64,000 bases of DNA from Aquilaria yunnanensis (Eukaryota; Streptophyta; Magnoliopsida; Malvales; Thymelaeaceae). This document shows, piece by piece, positions 1-10,439 of this stretch (positions within the stretch are counted from its first letter, which is position 1; each line of letters begins with the position of its first letter). Location: positions 12,118,001 through 12,182,000 of the forward strand of contig CM077594.1 of the NCBI GenBank assembly GCA_039654915.1, given 5' to 3'. The position numbers and the translations under genes are program-made. The notes under the pieces were generated by a model, which was not told the DNA's origin, searched no databases, and was given only the letters and a program-made list of their open reading frames with translations.

Positions 1-611
1 CACCCAAAATGAAATTTCATAATAGCATACATATATCATCTTAACATGACTTACTTTATTCACAGCTTATCCGATATTGTGTTAAAGTCATCTAAATATG
101 ACTATAGTTTATGGGTAAGAGTCATTAAAATTCTCAAGATGGTCATCATCGCTATTATCATTGACATTTTCATCATCATCACCTTCATGTCCTTTATCCT
201 ATTTTTTATTGTTATTATTATCATCATCTTCATCATAGCAGGTCTCTCAATAAGTGACACTTTGCTTTTAGATTCAACAAATGAATTACAATGTGTAATT
301 TAGAATGTTTATCACATCCATCCTATAGGAGTGTATACAAAACACAATAAGTTGAAAAATTGTTGAGCACCTTCATTTAGGCGCTCTTCCATTTTATTGA
401 TATCTTGGTTGTGACCAGTGGTGTAGTTAGAAAGGTGTAGCAGCACCCTTAATAATTTTCAAAAAATAAATTATAGCATATATAGGTAAAAATAAGGAGC
501 AAGCCAGAAAAGGCTTATAACTTTCACAATTTTTTAAAGTAAGTCCTATATTTTCATAATTTTCTATTTATTAGTCATATAGGTAGAAAACTTGACAAAA
601 ATCCTATGTTG
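1..611. other. AT-rich intergenic sequence, no gene seen
   Basis: Low-complexity AT-rich DNA with runs of ATC/ATT triplets around 140-240. The open frame across 46-303 is only a product of this composition (Ile/Phe-rich) and has no recognisable domain. No RNA gene or promoter can be supported. The stretch ends at the 8-bp target duplication of the hAT-like element that follows. Confidence 0.6.
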
Positions 612-1033
612 GAGATAACTAGGGATGAAAAAATTTGGCTTGACCCGAAGACCTAACCTGACCTGACTCACTCGAACCCAAGCCTGACCTGACACAATTT
701 GATTAGAAAATTCAACGATTCAAACATGACTGCACCCAATCCGATCTGAATCCGAACCCGATTGAAGTGAAACCTGAGAAAACCCGAGCCCGAACCTGAA
801 CTCGAAATGACCCGATAACTAAACCCAATAAAATCCAATTTTAACTTAAATCAACATAAAATATATTGTTGGCAAAAAAATTTAAAAAATTTATGATTTA
901 ATATATGTCAATGTATTTCTTCTATTTTGTTAATTTGTTTTGCGTTGTAGAGCAAACGAGTAAGAGTTATGGTAAATGATTAGTGATACGGTAATTAAGA
1001 GATAAGAATAATTAGGTTTTAGAAATTATAGTA

Positions 1034-1506
1034 CTCCTTCTGTTCCATATTCTTTAAAATATTTGACTTTTTCAAATAGTTTGAATTGAATTTATTCATA
1101 TTATTCCATCTGTCTCAAATTTTTGCACTATTCATATTTTAACAATTAATCTATATTTTTTTATTTTCAATATTTTAATATATAAATAAAAATATTTTAT
1201 ACATGAATGATAAATCAATACTTATAGTTAGAAAAAAATATTTTTTTTTTTTTAACTTTTAATAAATAATAATATAAATAAATTCAAGTCAAATTAGTCT
1301 GAAGAATTAAATTGAGCAAAGAAAATGGGACGAAGGGAGATTATTTGTTAGAAAAAAATTAAGAAAGTATATATTTAGAAACTATAGGTCTTTATTTATT
1401 ATTTAATATAATAATTTTTCATTTATATATTAAAATAATGAAAATAAAAAATCATAGATTAATTGTTAAATAGTGAATGTTATAAAAAAACTTGGCGCAG
1501 AGAGAG
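1034..1506. mobile_element. Stowaway-like MITE (outer), nested in the hAT element
   Basis: The left end (CTCCTTCTGTTCCATATTC) and the reverse-complemented right end (CTCTCTCTGCGCCAAG) match the common plant Stowaway pattern CTCCCTCCGTYCC. TA dinucleotides flank both ends (1032-1033 and 1507-1508), as expected for the Tc1/mariner superfamily. The interior is AT-rich and non-coding and is itself interrupted by a second similar element. Confidence 0.55.
1104..1341. mobile_element. Stowaway-like MITE (inner), nested in the outer MITE
   Basis: The left end reads TTCCATCTGTCTCAAATTTT. The reverse-complemented right end reads CTCCCTTCGTCCCATTTTCT. These are imperfect inverted copies of a Stowaway-type terminus, next to TA dinucleotides at 1102-1103 and 1342-1343. 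The element is about 240 bp, AT-rich and non-coding. Exact ends are uncertain by one or two bases because the termini have drifted. Confidence 0.5.
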
Positions 1507-1999
1507 TATTTTATTAAAAAAATTATAAATTAATATATCTTCATAAATTTTATATTATTCTTTTTATATCTAGTTAAATTAAATTTTAATCAAAATAAAA
1601 CAAAAAATTGAATCGATTCAGCTATTTCAGTTTATGCATTAGTGAACCGAGCAAACTCGATAATCAAATTGAATATTATCGAATACCCAATAACCCAACT
1701 TGATTGGATTTGAACTCAAATAAACCCGACCAGACTCAACCACAACCCGAAATATACTCAACCCGAACTCAAATAACCTGACCTGGACATGAATACATGC
1801 TAAGCCGATTAAACATAAATATGGATGACATGACTCAAACCTGACCCGACCTACCCAATTGTCATTCCTGGGGATAACAGATGATAAAAACAAGGGAAAA
1901 ATATCAAAATTAGTCATCTAACTTTATAAATTTTCTAATTAAGTCAATAAACCCATAGTAATTAGCGAAAAATTTAATTGCTTAATTAATTACCAGAAA

Positions 2000-2356
2000 T
2001 TAGCGGTGGATCTCTGCGAGGGTATGAGCAGGCGAGGAGCTGCCAGGAAAAGGTGAACTGCGGCTGTCCTCCATGTCTCTGATTATGCCTTGATTTTGAC
2101 TGCTGGAAATCAACGTGCTCAACAAGAGGGTTTCAGTCTCAGAGATGTCGGCAGCCGGAGTTTGCGTGCTGAACGCTTTGAGAGAAGCGGTTGGATCGTC
2201 GTCGCACACTAACGACGGAAAACTGCCGACCGTCGTGGTCGTCGTCGTCAGGTTTTGGGGCAGAGAAAAGAGGGCCGGCGGCGGAGCCGAAATATTACTC
2301 GAATGCTCAAACATGCCTCGCCGGTTCACTACACCATGGCTCGCCGGAGAAGACAT
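2000..2356 (-). CDS. Small Ser/Thr-rich hypothetical protein, 118 aa; candidate host gene
   Basis: I do not recognise this protein. It is 118 residues, rich in Ser, Thr and Pro, with a run of six Thr near residue 40 and an acidic CDDD patch near residue 51. No transmembrane helix, signal peptide or catalytic motif is visible. The minus strand is preferred because the ATG at 2356 sits in a good plant context (AAAATGTCT), follows an A-rich leader and has TATA-like motifs 70-100 bases upstream. The GC content (about 55%) is far above the surrounding DNA. Across the stop there is a possible splice donor (TGGTAATTAATT), so the frame could be a first exon, but no second exon was found. The plus-strand frames over the same bases look like shadows. 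It could also be a gene fragment. Confidence 0.4.
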   Translation of the reverse strand: MSSPASHGVVNRRGMFEHSSNISAPPPALFSLPQNLTTTTTTVGSFPSLVCDDDPTASLKAFSTQTPAADISETETLLLSTLISSSQNQGIIRDMEDSRSSPFPGSSSPAHTLAEIHR

Positions 2357-2423
2357 TTTGCTTATTGTTTTTCTTTTAACCTTGCTTCTTCTTCTACCTT
2401 TACTTGTAGGCGGCTAGTAAATA

Positions 2424-2452
2424 CTTATAGATAGACAAAGAGAATATAAATA
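2424..2452 (-). promoter_or_regulatory. Possible TATA region of the 118-aa ORF
   Basis: Read on the minus strand, two TATA-like motifs (TATTTATATTC and CTATAAGTA) lie about 70-100 bases upstream of the ATG at 2356, a usual spacing for a short plant 5' UTR. Support is positional only. Confidence 0.3.
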
Positions 2453-2755
2453 TGGGAGTGAATAATGGGCGTTTGAGGAAGAGAAGAGGAGAGAGGTCGC
2501 AGGGGAAGGAAGAGAAGAACACACAAGACACGATTTTCTATTGTTCCTAGGAGACATCCTCAGATCAGATGCCCGTTAATTTTCCCAGTTGAAATTTCCC
2601 AATTTGTTTTGTCTTTTCAAATTTTGACTCTAATTCCGATTGCTTCTCTCCTTCCTCTCTCTTTGCGTTTATATTTCCGGAGGTTGCAGCTGGGCTTTGA
2701 ACTGGTCTGCCGGGGAATTAATGAAGCGTGACATATATTCGAAACTTTAAACCCA

Positions 2756-2756
<1 letters not shown>

Positions 2757-2820
<64 letters not shown>
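2757..2820. repeat. (TA)n microsatellite
   Basis: About 31 uninterrupted TA units. Frames translating to repeated Tyr-Ile across this tract are artefacts. It lies upstream of the candidate host gene and is likely to be length-variable. Confidence 0.95.
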
Positions 2821-2822
<2 letters not shown>

Positions 2823-2952
2823 AAAAGAAATAAGAATAAATACCCACACCACAGAAACATGCTTATTTCTATCTTCACGTGAGGCTTTTTTTTTTTTTTT
2901 TACCATTTTCAAGTGCAAAAATTCTTTTCCACTATTCACATCAGGCTTGAAA

Positions 2953-2972
2953 GGGGGGGGGGGGGGGGGGGG
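2953..2972. repeat. Homopolymer (G)20
   Basis: Twenty consecutive G bases, with a poly(T) tract at about 2887-2902 just upstream. The exact length is prone to sequencing error. Confidence 0.9.
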
Positions 2973-2984
2973 TTTCATTATATG

Positions 2985-4217
2985 AGTTAATTATATAGGC
3001 AAGATTAAATGTGGGATACTGGACTTTCCAATATTCAACTTCGAGTTCAGTAAAAGATATACTGTGTGCTAATTGGTTGACTTAATTAGAACTAGAGTGA
3101 GTTGCATAAAATTATGGACATAGTAACTTAATTAGAACATTATGAAGTTAGATGACTAATTTTAATATTTTTTTCATTGTTTTTAATGCTTGTTGTCTGT
3201 CACATAGGATTTTCATTAAATTTTTAGCTATAGGACTAACAGAGGTTATGTTTTCAAAGATATAAGACTCACATAAAAAATCATAAAGACATGGGACATA
3301 CGTAAAAAAGTTATCAAAGTTATAGTATTTTTTTTAACCTTCCCCCGTAAAAATATAATTAAAAAAAAGGTTACTGATCTTATTAAATTAATCTATTTTT
3401 TTATGAATAAATTTTTATTGCGAACAATGTTAGAATAATTTACTTGTAACATAATAAATAAACTTAGTACTCCATAAAAGCTCCTAATTTGTAAAATATG
3501 TTTCATTTTCCACTTAACTTTTATCTAGTAAAAATTTTCTTAAACTAATTTTGAAATATAAAAATATCCTTAATTAACTGACTAGTTTTACAGCTCCACA
3601 TTCTATATTTTTCACTTACATTTTTAAAAGAAGCTAATGTCATAATTTATTATCTAATTATTATGATATTTGTACACTATTATTTATTATCTTTCTAATT
3701 AACAAACAACAAGTTTTAAGTGGTTGATAATTATTTTTCTACTATAAAAAATTTTACTATAATGCTAATGAGGCATAATTGCCATATAATTTTTCTATAT
3801 CATTGGTTGTGACTTAGTCCAACTACGTCCAACACCATCATTTCATATGAATTTGCTGCCGATCTATAACCATATTCATCATGTCAATCAGACATGAAGG
3901 GGGCTCAACTAGAATTCATGGAACAGCCTATGCTAACCATTTCGAGACATGAAGGGGGCTCAACTTGAAGTCTTAACTTCATAACAACCCCTAAACTGCA
4001 AATTTTGGCACCTCCTATACACGGACAACAAATGTTTTTCCCACTCATAAGTTCTAGATGACTACAATCAAAGATTATGAATTGCTCAACCCCTATCTAC
4101 CACTTGCCAATATATCCAGTTTGTCCCAATAAATAATGCTTATTATAGATCCAAGTATAGTTAGATTCCATTTTTTGTGCTAACAAACAAGCTAACTATA
4201 ATAACCTCAACCATTAC
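2985..4217. other. AT-rich intergenic DNA, no gene seen
   Basis: No coding frame or RNA gene can be supported. It holds one copy of a dispersed repeat (3486-3800, listed separately) and a 20-bp perfect direct repeat (GACATGAAGGGGGCTCAACT at 3891-3910 and 3946-3965). Confidence 0.6.
3486..3800 (+). repeat. Dispersed repeat, copy 1 (second copy at 18306-18712)
   Basis: About 300 bp is repeated in the same orientation near 18.3-18.7 kb, with shared blocks such as CACTTAACTTTTATCTAG, TTCACTTACATTTTTAAA and AAGTTTTAAGTGGTTGATAA. Copy 1 lacks about 70 bases present in copy 2 (around 18421-18485). It is probably part of an unclassified AT-rich transposon; no terminal repeats were resolved. Confidence 0.75.
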
Positions 4218-4302
4218 CACTAAAAAAACCATGTTTTACAACGGGCAAATTATCAACAGCTTGCGCGTTGGTAATTTCCAACTCGTCAAACCGTTGGTAA
4301 AA

Positions 4303-4358
4303 ACAATTGATTTACCAACGGTCAAATGTGACAATTGATTTACCAACGGTCAAATGTG
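4303..4358 (+). repeat. 28-bp tandem duplication in the CACTA left subterminal region
   Basis: The unit beginning ACAATTGATTTACCAACGG occurs twice in direct succession (4303-4330 and 4331-4358), each carrying one TTACCAACGG motif. This is local growth of the presumed binding-site array. Confidence 0.85.
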
Positions 4359-4794
4359 TTGGTAAATCAACTGTTTTAACTGGCAAATCACCAAAGCGTC
4401 AGAACGTTGGTAATTATAAATATATATTATTATATTTTCAATAATAATAATAATAATATGTATCATATATAAGAATATATACTTCACTTATATCATATGT
4501 ATACATTAAATATATATATGATAGATACATACATTAAATAATGTATCATATGTAACATATTTATATATTTTTTATTAGAATAATAATATGTATAGTTTTA
4601 AATATAATACTTACTATTATTGTTATTATTAAAAATATAATAACATATATTTAAAATATGTCATATAATAATCATATATGAATTTATATGTTTTACAAAG
4701 TACAGTTTTAAAATTTTAGAAAGTAAAATAATGTTTTTTAAAACTTTTTTTACAAATAATAATTATAATTTAAAATATGCATTATCATACACAT

Positions 4795-4795
4795 A

Positions 4796-4853
<58 letters not shown>

Positions 4854-5018
4854 TAATGTATCATATATAAGAATATATTTATATATATGTCATATAATAA
4901 TAATAATAGCTATATTATATATACAATTTATAATTAAATTAAAATAATATTTTTAAAACATTTGTTATGAATAATAATTACAATTTAATACACACACACA
5001 CACACACACATACACATG

Positions 5019-5070
<52 letters not shown>
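4795..5070. repeat. (AAT)n and (CA)n microsatellites inside the CACTA element
   Basis: There is a run of about 20 AAT units (4795-4855), a (CA)n tract near 4990-5010, and a second run of about 17 TAA units (about 5018-5070). Their number suggests an old, unselected interior. Confidence 0.9.
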
Positions 5071-5073
<3 letters not shown>

Positions 5074-5279
5074 GATATTGTATTATATATAAGAATATAT
5101 ACTTTAAATATAATAAAAACAATATAATGAACCATATATATTATGATGTATAATAATAATCATATATAAAATTATATATTTTAGAAAGTAAAGATGTATT
5201 TATTTATTGGATCAAAACTCAGCCTATATGTATTTATTCATTGGGCCAAAACCCAGCCTAATCTAAGTATCTAACCTTA

Positions 5280-5640
5280 GCCTTAAATACCTATCCTCAA
5301 CCCTTTCCCACTTAGCCTCCCTCATCTGCCTCTCCCTCACTCAGTCCCTTGCCCTCCAGCCCTCTTATCTGCTCGATCTTCCTCGCCTTGCCTTACCATT
5401 TCTCCGTCTCGTCGCCCTTCCTCCACTCTCTATCGTGTCGCCATCTGTGTCGCCCCTTCGTCTGGCCGTCCTCGTCGCTCGGTCGCTATCCTCCTCACTT
5501 GGGCGTTGCCCCTTCACCTCCCTCGCCCATCTCGCCATCGCTCACATCCTCTTTCGCCGTTCGCCGGTCATCTCGCCTTGAGATCCACTATCGACAGTGA
5601 GATCTGCTATACAGTGCATATGGCGACGTCAGAGGATTAG
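5280..5640 (+). other. Pyrimidine/GC-rich block in the CACTA element, possible captured exon or leader
   Basis: This 360-bp block is much richer in C and CT than the rest of the element. It contains an 83-codon frame (5349-5600) rich in Ser and Pro with no recognised domain. Plant CACTA elements often carry pieces of host genes, so a captured 5' UTR or exon is possible. It could also be the element's own promoter and leader. No function can be assigned. Confidence 0.35.
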
Positions 5641-6437
5641 CCAATGAGCGGAGCATGGGAGGTTGCCATTTATCTTCATTAACTTGTGTGTTTTTCACTT
5701 TTGAAGATCCAAATTTTAAATTTTATTTTTTTCACTTTTTTGTGACTACATTAGTTTGCATATTTTATATGAATTCACTAGTACATTCAGCTTATAGTTA
5801 GATTGTCTAGCTATGTTTAGCATGTGTAAAACAATGGACGAATGGATAAGCAGAGAGTAGCATGTGTTTTTTATGTCATACAAATTTATGATCTCTCCTC
5901 GTTAAATTCGTTCTAAGAAACGAAATATTGTTATTTATAATAGAAAGTGATTTCAAATTGTTTTCCAATTGTTGTAATATTTGTAAAAATTCATTTTAGT
6001 ATCTGCATGTGTGTTGCGATTTATTCTCTACATTACTTGGATTGGTTTTTTTTTACTTAGATTTTGGAAGTTGGAACCTAATAATTCAGATTGGTTATGA
6101 ATTGACTGGTTAATTTAATCCTCCATATTGGTTGTTTTTTATTTGTTCAGGGAATAGGAATTTGTGCAGAACTATTGCTTTGTTTAATCTTTGAAGAACT
6201 ATCTATGTTATTTTTTATTTTTTTCTTTTAACCATGTATTTGTGTTTATGTTTTTTTTAGATCTTTGTGTAATTTCAAGTTTTTTCAAATTGTATTTTTA
6301 TTCTTGTAGTATTTGCTAAAAATTCATTGTAATTTTTCCCTCAAGAAAACTAATTTTGCAAAAAATTAAAAAAAGTAAAGGCAGCTTCGAATGTTTAGGC
6401 GATGGAAATTGCTTTTAATTTTTTCTAATAAAAGAAA

Positions 6438-6805
6438 AATTTCCAACGATCTTGGCAGTTGGAAACTTATCAACGGTCAAATGTGTTGGAAACTATCAAC
6501 GCGCGTGCACGTTAGTAATTACTAACTGTCAAACGAGTTGAAAACTATCAACACTCGTGCACATTGGTAATAACCAACATGCATGCACGTTGGTAATTTG
6601 TTCGCCCATTGGAAAATAAGTCTAATACATGACCGTTGGTAATTACCAACGGGCCTATTACCAACGCGTTCGCATTGGGAATTCTTAGCAGCTTAAATTT
6701 TGCACGTTGGTAACTGAATTTCCAACGAGCGAATTGCCAACACGTATTTACCAACGGCTACGCGTTGAAAATTCAAAATTACCAACGCGCAGCCGTTGAA
6801 AATAT
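6438..6805. repeat. Right subterminal repeat region of the CACTA element
   Basis: Many direct and inverted copies of the core CCAACG/CGTTGG lie here, often extended to CGTTGGTAATT, including the perfect palindrome at 6633-6652. It mirrors the left subterminal array at about 4245-4400. Confidence 0.8.
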
Positions 6806-6835
6806 GCATTGGTAAACATCAGAATTTTAGTAGTG

Positions 6836-6880
6836 CATGTGTCTCCATTAAATAACTTAGCACATGCTTATAATTTTCTC

Positions 6881-6914
<34 letters not shown>

Positions 6915-7934
6915 GAATATCAAAGCTATTATGGTTAATTTCTCTTGTATATCACTGCTTTGGGCATGCCAGATGTTCGAACTGCAAATTTTACTAATCA
7001 TTCTATGCTTAATTGATAAATATGGGGTACTTAATAGATTAATATAAAAGGGTTCAAGCTATAGCTAGAGTGTCTCCCTATAAGTATTAATAGTAATAAA
7101 TTGGCTTGATTTATGTTTAAATTTTTTTCCATAATTTTTAAATTCGTTGTAAAAAAATCATGATAAATTGTTAATGCTTAAGTAATTTAAGCCTTACTAT
7201 TGTAGATGGGCCTTAATTACTTAGTCTATTAATGGAGTAAATAAGAATGAAAAGAGGATTTCTTTCTCTAGTATTAGTGTCCCGACCAAATATCCCTCAC
7301 CTTTCCTACAATTTTTTCTTACAATTTCCCCGACATTTCTTATGTTTTCCCATAATTTTCTTTGATTTCTTATTTTTTTCCTACAAATTTCCAACAATCT
7401 GTAACTACTACACTATCAATGGCTAAACCAAAAAATCTTAAAAATTTTGGGTAAGATTGCAAGTTATTAAAAACTTCAGAGTCTGTTATAGTAATTATTA
7501 TTGATAAATAAAATCCAATTTTTAAAAATTTGGGCACCTAATTTCATGAATATAAACAGTTTCAGGGCCAATGTTGTAATTTTAATAAATTTTTACTAAG
7601 ATCATTAAACTTACTAAATATGAAAACCTCAAAAGAGATTTTACTTTCTAAATATGAAAATTAGTTATGAAAAGCCTAAAATGGAAAGTGCTAAAAAGGT
7701 TTAAGGCTTAATGTTTCAAACAACCCAAATCTTAATTAAACAGTTATAGAAGTTCCTAAGCCTATTACATATGCAATTAGTTCAATTACCGTCGACACCA
7801 TCATTATTGAAGGTCAGTTTTTGGAAAGGCTTAGGTAGTGAGAATTAGGACTTAAGGTTAACGCATTCATGGTTAGGATTCGGGGTTAAGGTAATTAGGT
7901 GGTGAGAATTGGGAATAAATCTTAAGAGTTATAG
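6836..7934. other. AT-rich intergenic DNA, no gene seen
   Basis: Contains a short (AAT)n run (6885-6913) next to the right end of the CACTA element. Otherwise nothing is recognisable on either strand. Confidence 0.6.
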
Positions 7935-8245
7935 TTTCAAGATTTTTTTATTAGGGTTAGGGTTTATGAATTTAAGGTTAAGGGAAGGGTTTAGGGTTTT
8001 AGTGTTTGGGTTTAGGGCTTTGGGGTCTAGTGTTTAGGGTCTTTGGCTTTAGGGTTTTTTAGTTTAGGTTATAAGGTTTTAGAGTAAGGAATTAAGGATT
8101 TAGGGTGGGGTTTAGGAATTTAGGGTTGAGGTTTTAGTGTTATTTGGGTTTAAGGATTTAGGGTTTAGGTTGCATGCTTAAATGTTGGGGTTTAGTGTTA
8201 GGATTTAAGGTTTTAGTATTAGGATTAGGGTTAAGATTAGGGTGT
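7935..8245 (+). repeat. Degenerate interstitial telomere-like repeat (TTTAGGG-related)
   Basis: About 300 bp is packed with GGGTTTAGGG, TTTAGGGTTT and one- or two-base variants (for example TTAAGG, TTTTGG). The spacing is irregular and never a clean 7-bp array. The plant telomere unit is TTTAGGG, so this looks like an old, decayed interstitial telomeric tract or a low-complexity derivative. Confidence 0.7.
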
Positions 8246-8639
8246 CATTGAAGAATTATTTATTTAGAATTTTCTCAAGCTAAAAAATAGTTAACATTAA
8301 AAATTTGTTGTTTATCTTCATATTATGTTGTTTACAGTTTCATTCCAAAATTATGGCAAGTATTTCTATGATTTTGCTACATGCCTCTAGCACAATTTTT
8401 TTCATAACAAAGCTATCACAAATTTTGCCCCCAATATTCCCTGCCCAAATGTTTAAGATGATTTTAATAGTTGGAAAATGATAATCACTTTTTCGAACTT
8501 TTGACGACAAGTCATAGTAAATGAAATCATCAGGAAATCGTCACAACTCTAAACATTGATTGGTCAACCCTTGGAGTTGTTACGATTTGATGATGATTTG
8601 CTTTTGCCTCACCTGAGATCATGATTGTCACTAACGATC

Positions 8640-9010
8640 ATCACTTTAGGCTTTTCCTTTTGTGGTGATGGAAAAGAGTGTTTTTTGTTGGAGAATGAAA
8701 AAAACTATTGATCATTTGTTTCTATCTTATCCTTTTTCTCAGCAGGTGTGGTTTGTTATCTCAGATTAGTTAAGAATTCAGAAAGTTGCTGGAACTATAT
8801 TGAGATGGCAAGAGTTTGCCTCTCTGTTGCATGGTGGGCATTTTTTTAGGAGGATATGTAGGGCTGGTTTTCTTAAGGTCCTCTATCATATTTGGATGGA
8901 AAAAAAATCAGCGTTTCCATAGGTAAAAGTGCAGAACTAGTGCAAAGATCATTGATCGAGTTAAAATTGATGTTTGTATTAAACTTTTTTGTATCCTTTG
9001 CCCTAGTTGT
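8640..9010 (+). pseudogene. LINE 3'-end fragment (RT zinc-binding domain remnant)
   Basis: One frame contains TIDHLFLSYPFSQQVW, a very typical zf-RVT-like core found downstream of RT in plant L1-type LINEs, followed after a stop by a stretch resembling the usual basic tail (RRICRAGFLKVLYHIWMEK). Several stops break it. It has no upstream RT, so it is an isolated, 5'-truncated fragment, separate from the longer LINE at 10.4-14.7 kb. Confidence 0.65.
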
Positions 9011-9712
9011 TAATACTAAGCTGGAGTACTAAAACTTTGTGTTTATAGGTTTTTTTATTCTTTCCCCTAAGGATGTCTGGGTTGTTTTATACATGAGGTT
9101 GTGCGCTAATGAAGTTGGCCTTTTCCTCTAAAAAATCATTGTTGACAGTTCTACTTTAATTGATTAGCTCATGTTTCTCAATACAAAGAAATTTGCTTGG
9201 AAGAGATGTTCTGCGACAATGATCATAGCCATGGAATGGTGCTAACAAAAAAGGTATTTAACAATAATAAGGGTGAGTTAGTTCTGATATTTGGCAATGG
9301 AGAGAAAAAAGAAGGCTAAAAATTGGTGTTATGTTGTGACATAACTATGCAAATGATGGTGATCCAAAATGTAGAGATAGTGTGAGTTGAGCTTAAAATC
9401 CTCTCTACTTTGTAGGCTATGAGCCAATTAATTTAACTTAAGTCAACTTAATTCAATATAATTTACTTATATTTTTACATTTTTTTGTTAGGAATGAATT
9501 TTATTTCAAAGCCAATATTATATAAGTGTAATAATCCATTAAAACTAAAATTTTATAATTTTATTAATTTTTAGAAATTTTTATTTTCAATGCCTATAAA
9601 AAGAAAAAATCATATAAAAATTAATAGCATTATAAAAATTTTACATAGTATTAGTTTTCAAATAAAATTGTTTGTGGGTAAAAAAAAATGTAAAAATGGA
9701 AATAATCCGTTT
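9011..9712. other. AT-rich intergenic DNA, no gene seen
   Basis: No coding frame, RNA gene or clear repeat end was found. The first 200 bases may still be LINE 3' sequence. The rest is AT-rich and unremarkable. Confidence 0.5.
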
Positions 9713-10290
9713 TAAATTAAGTTGACAGCCTAAAATCCTTTTTGCCCTCTAAACTTTTCCAACTCAAACCTTTTACTCTCTGAAAATTGATTTAGGTTTA
9801 CTCACTACTCAAACTTTGGAAATTGGTACATTTTTTCCTCTTAGGCAACTTAGTTGTTTAGGTTCTTTGAAGACCAAAGGAAATATAAATGGAATATGAA
9901 GGTCTAACTAGTCATTTTCTTGCACAAACCTCTAGCTTTACAAATAATTCATATTTTGATATGCTAGTTGTATTGTGTAGAATATACAAGATCGATGGTT
10001 CCTTGAAATATTTGAATCAAGAAAATTGAAACAAAAAATCAAAATATTGTAAAAGTATGAGTTAAATGATTAGGTAGCACTTCATCTTTCAATTTATCTA
10101 TGTTCCAGTCCTCATATAACTTACATAGTCATTTAAGTTGATTGAGGGGATAAAAAGTAGCAAATTCCAAAGTTTAAGGGGTGAGTGAACTTGAGTCAAA
10201 AGTCGGGGGGAGAGGTAAAGGTTCGAGTTAGCAAAGTTCTAGGGATAAAGATGTCTTTAAGCCTGAAGTTGACTTAAGTTAGAATGAATT
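9713..10290. mobile_element. Fold-back / long-TIR element, non-coding
   Basis: About 140 bp at 9713-9850 reappears in reverse complement at about 10140-10290. Matching blocks include AAACTTTGGAA, ACTCRAACCTTT and a CCTAAA/GCTTAAA region near the outer end. The loop between the arms is about 290 bp with no coding frame. This layout fits a MITE or Mutator-type fold-back element. Outer ends and target duplication were not resolved. Confidence 0.5.
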
Positions 10291-10439
10291 AACTCTATAT
10301 TAATGAACAAGCTCACTACATGTATAGGGTCAAGGACTATATATCTACAATGGTCCTTGGCTCAATTGAATGATGAGTATTTTAGATTAATTTAACGTAG
10401 GTTAAAATCAATGATTTTAGATTAATATAATTTTGTTTT

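Larger units (their letters stand above)
620..1870. mobile_element. Non-autonomous hAT-like DNA transposon
   Basis: The left end reads TAGGGATGAAAAAATTTGG and the right end, reverse-complemented, reads CAGGAATGACAATTGGG, which resemble hAT terminal inverted repeats. An 8-bp near-duplication flanks them: GAGATAAC at 612-619 and GGGATAAC at 1871-1878 (7 of 8 match). Eight-base target duplications are typical of the hAT superfamily. Just inside both ends (about 640-850 and 1690-1860) are many imperfect ACCCGA/ACCTGA motifs, possible subterminal repeats. No transposase frame is visible, so this is a non-autonomous copy. Its middle holds two nested MITE-like insertions. Confidence 0.65.
4218..6835. 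mobile_element. Non-autonomous CACTA (En/Spm-like) transposon
   Basis: The left terminus begins CACTAAAAAAACC. The right terminus ends TTTTAGTAGTG, whose reverse complement is CACTACTAAAA, so both ends carry the diagnostic CACTA. Arrays of the motif CGTTGGTAA/TTACCAACG in both orientations lie within about 200 bp of the left end and 400 bp of the right end; such subterminal repeats serve as transposase-binding sites in known CACTA elements. A 20-bp perfect palindrome of two motif copies is at 6633-6652. The interior has (AAT)n microsatellites and a pyrimidine/GC-rich block (5280-5640) but no transposase. The 3-bp target duplication is not convincing (TAC versus CAT), so one end may have mutated. 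Confidence 0.8.

Noticed and set aside
46..303. 85-codon plus-strand frame rich in Ile and Phe
   Set aside because: Composition is explained by ATC/ATT triplet runs; no family resemblance, no promoter or start context.
2115..2417. Plus-strand 100-codon frame over the candidate host gene
   Set aside because: It is opposite the minus-strand frame, which has the better start context, upstream TATA-like motifs and a plausible leader; the Leu-rich end is only the reverse of a CT-rich leader.
2617..2985. Tyr-Ile repeat proteins on both strands
   Set aside because: They are translations of the (TA)n microsatellite.
4215..6838. 3-bp target duplication for the CACTA element
   Set aside because: Flanking triplets are TAC and CAT and do not match, so no duplication is claimed although both termini are clear.
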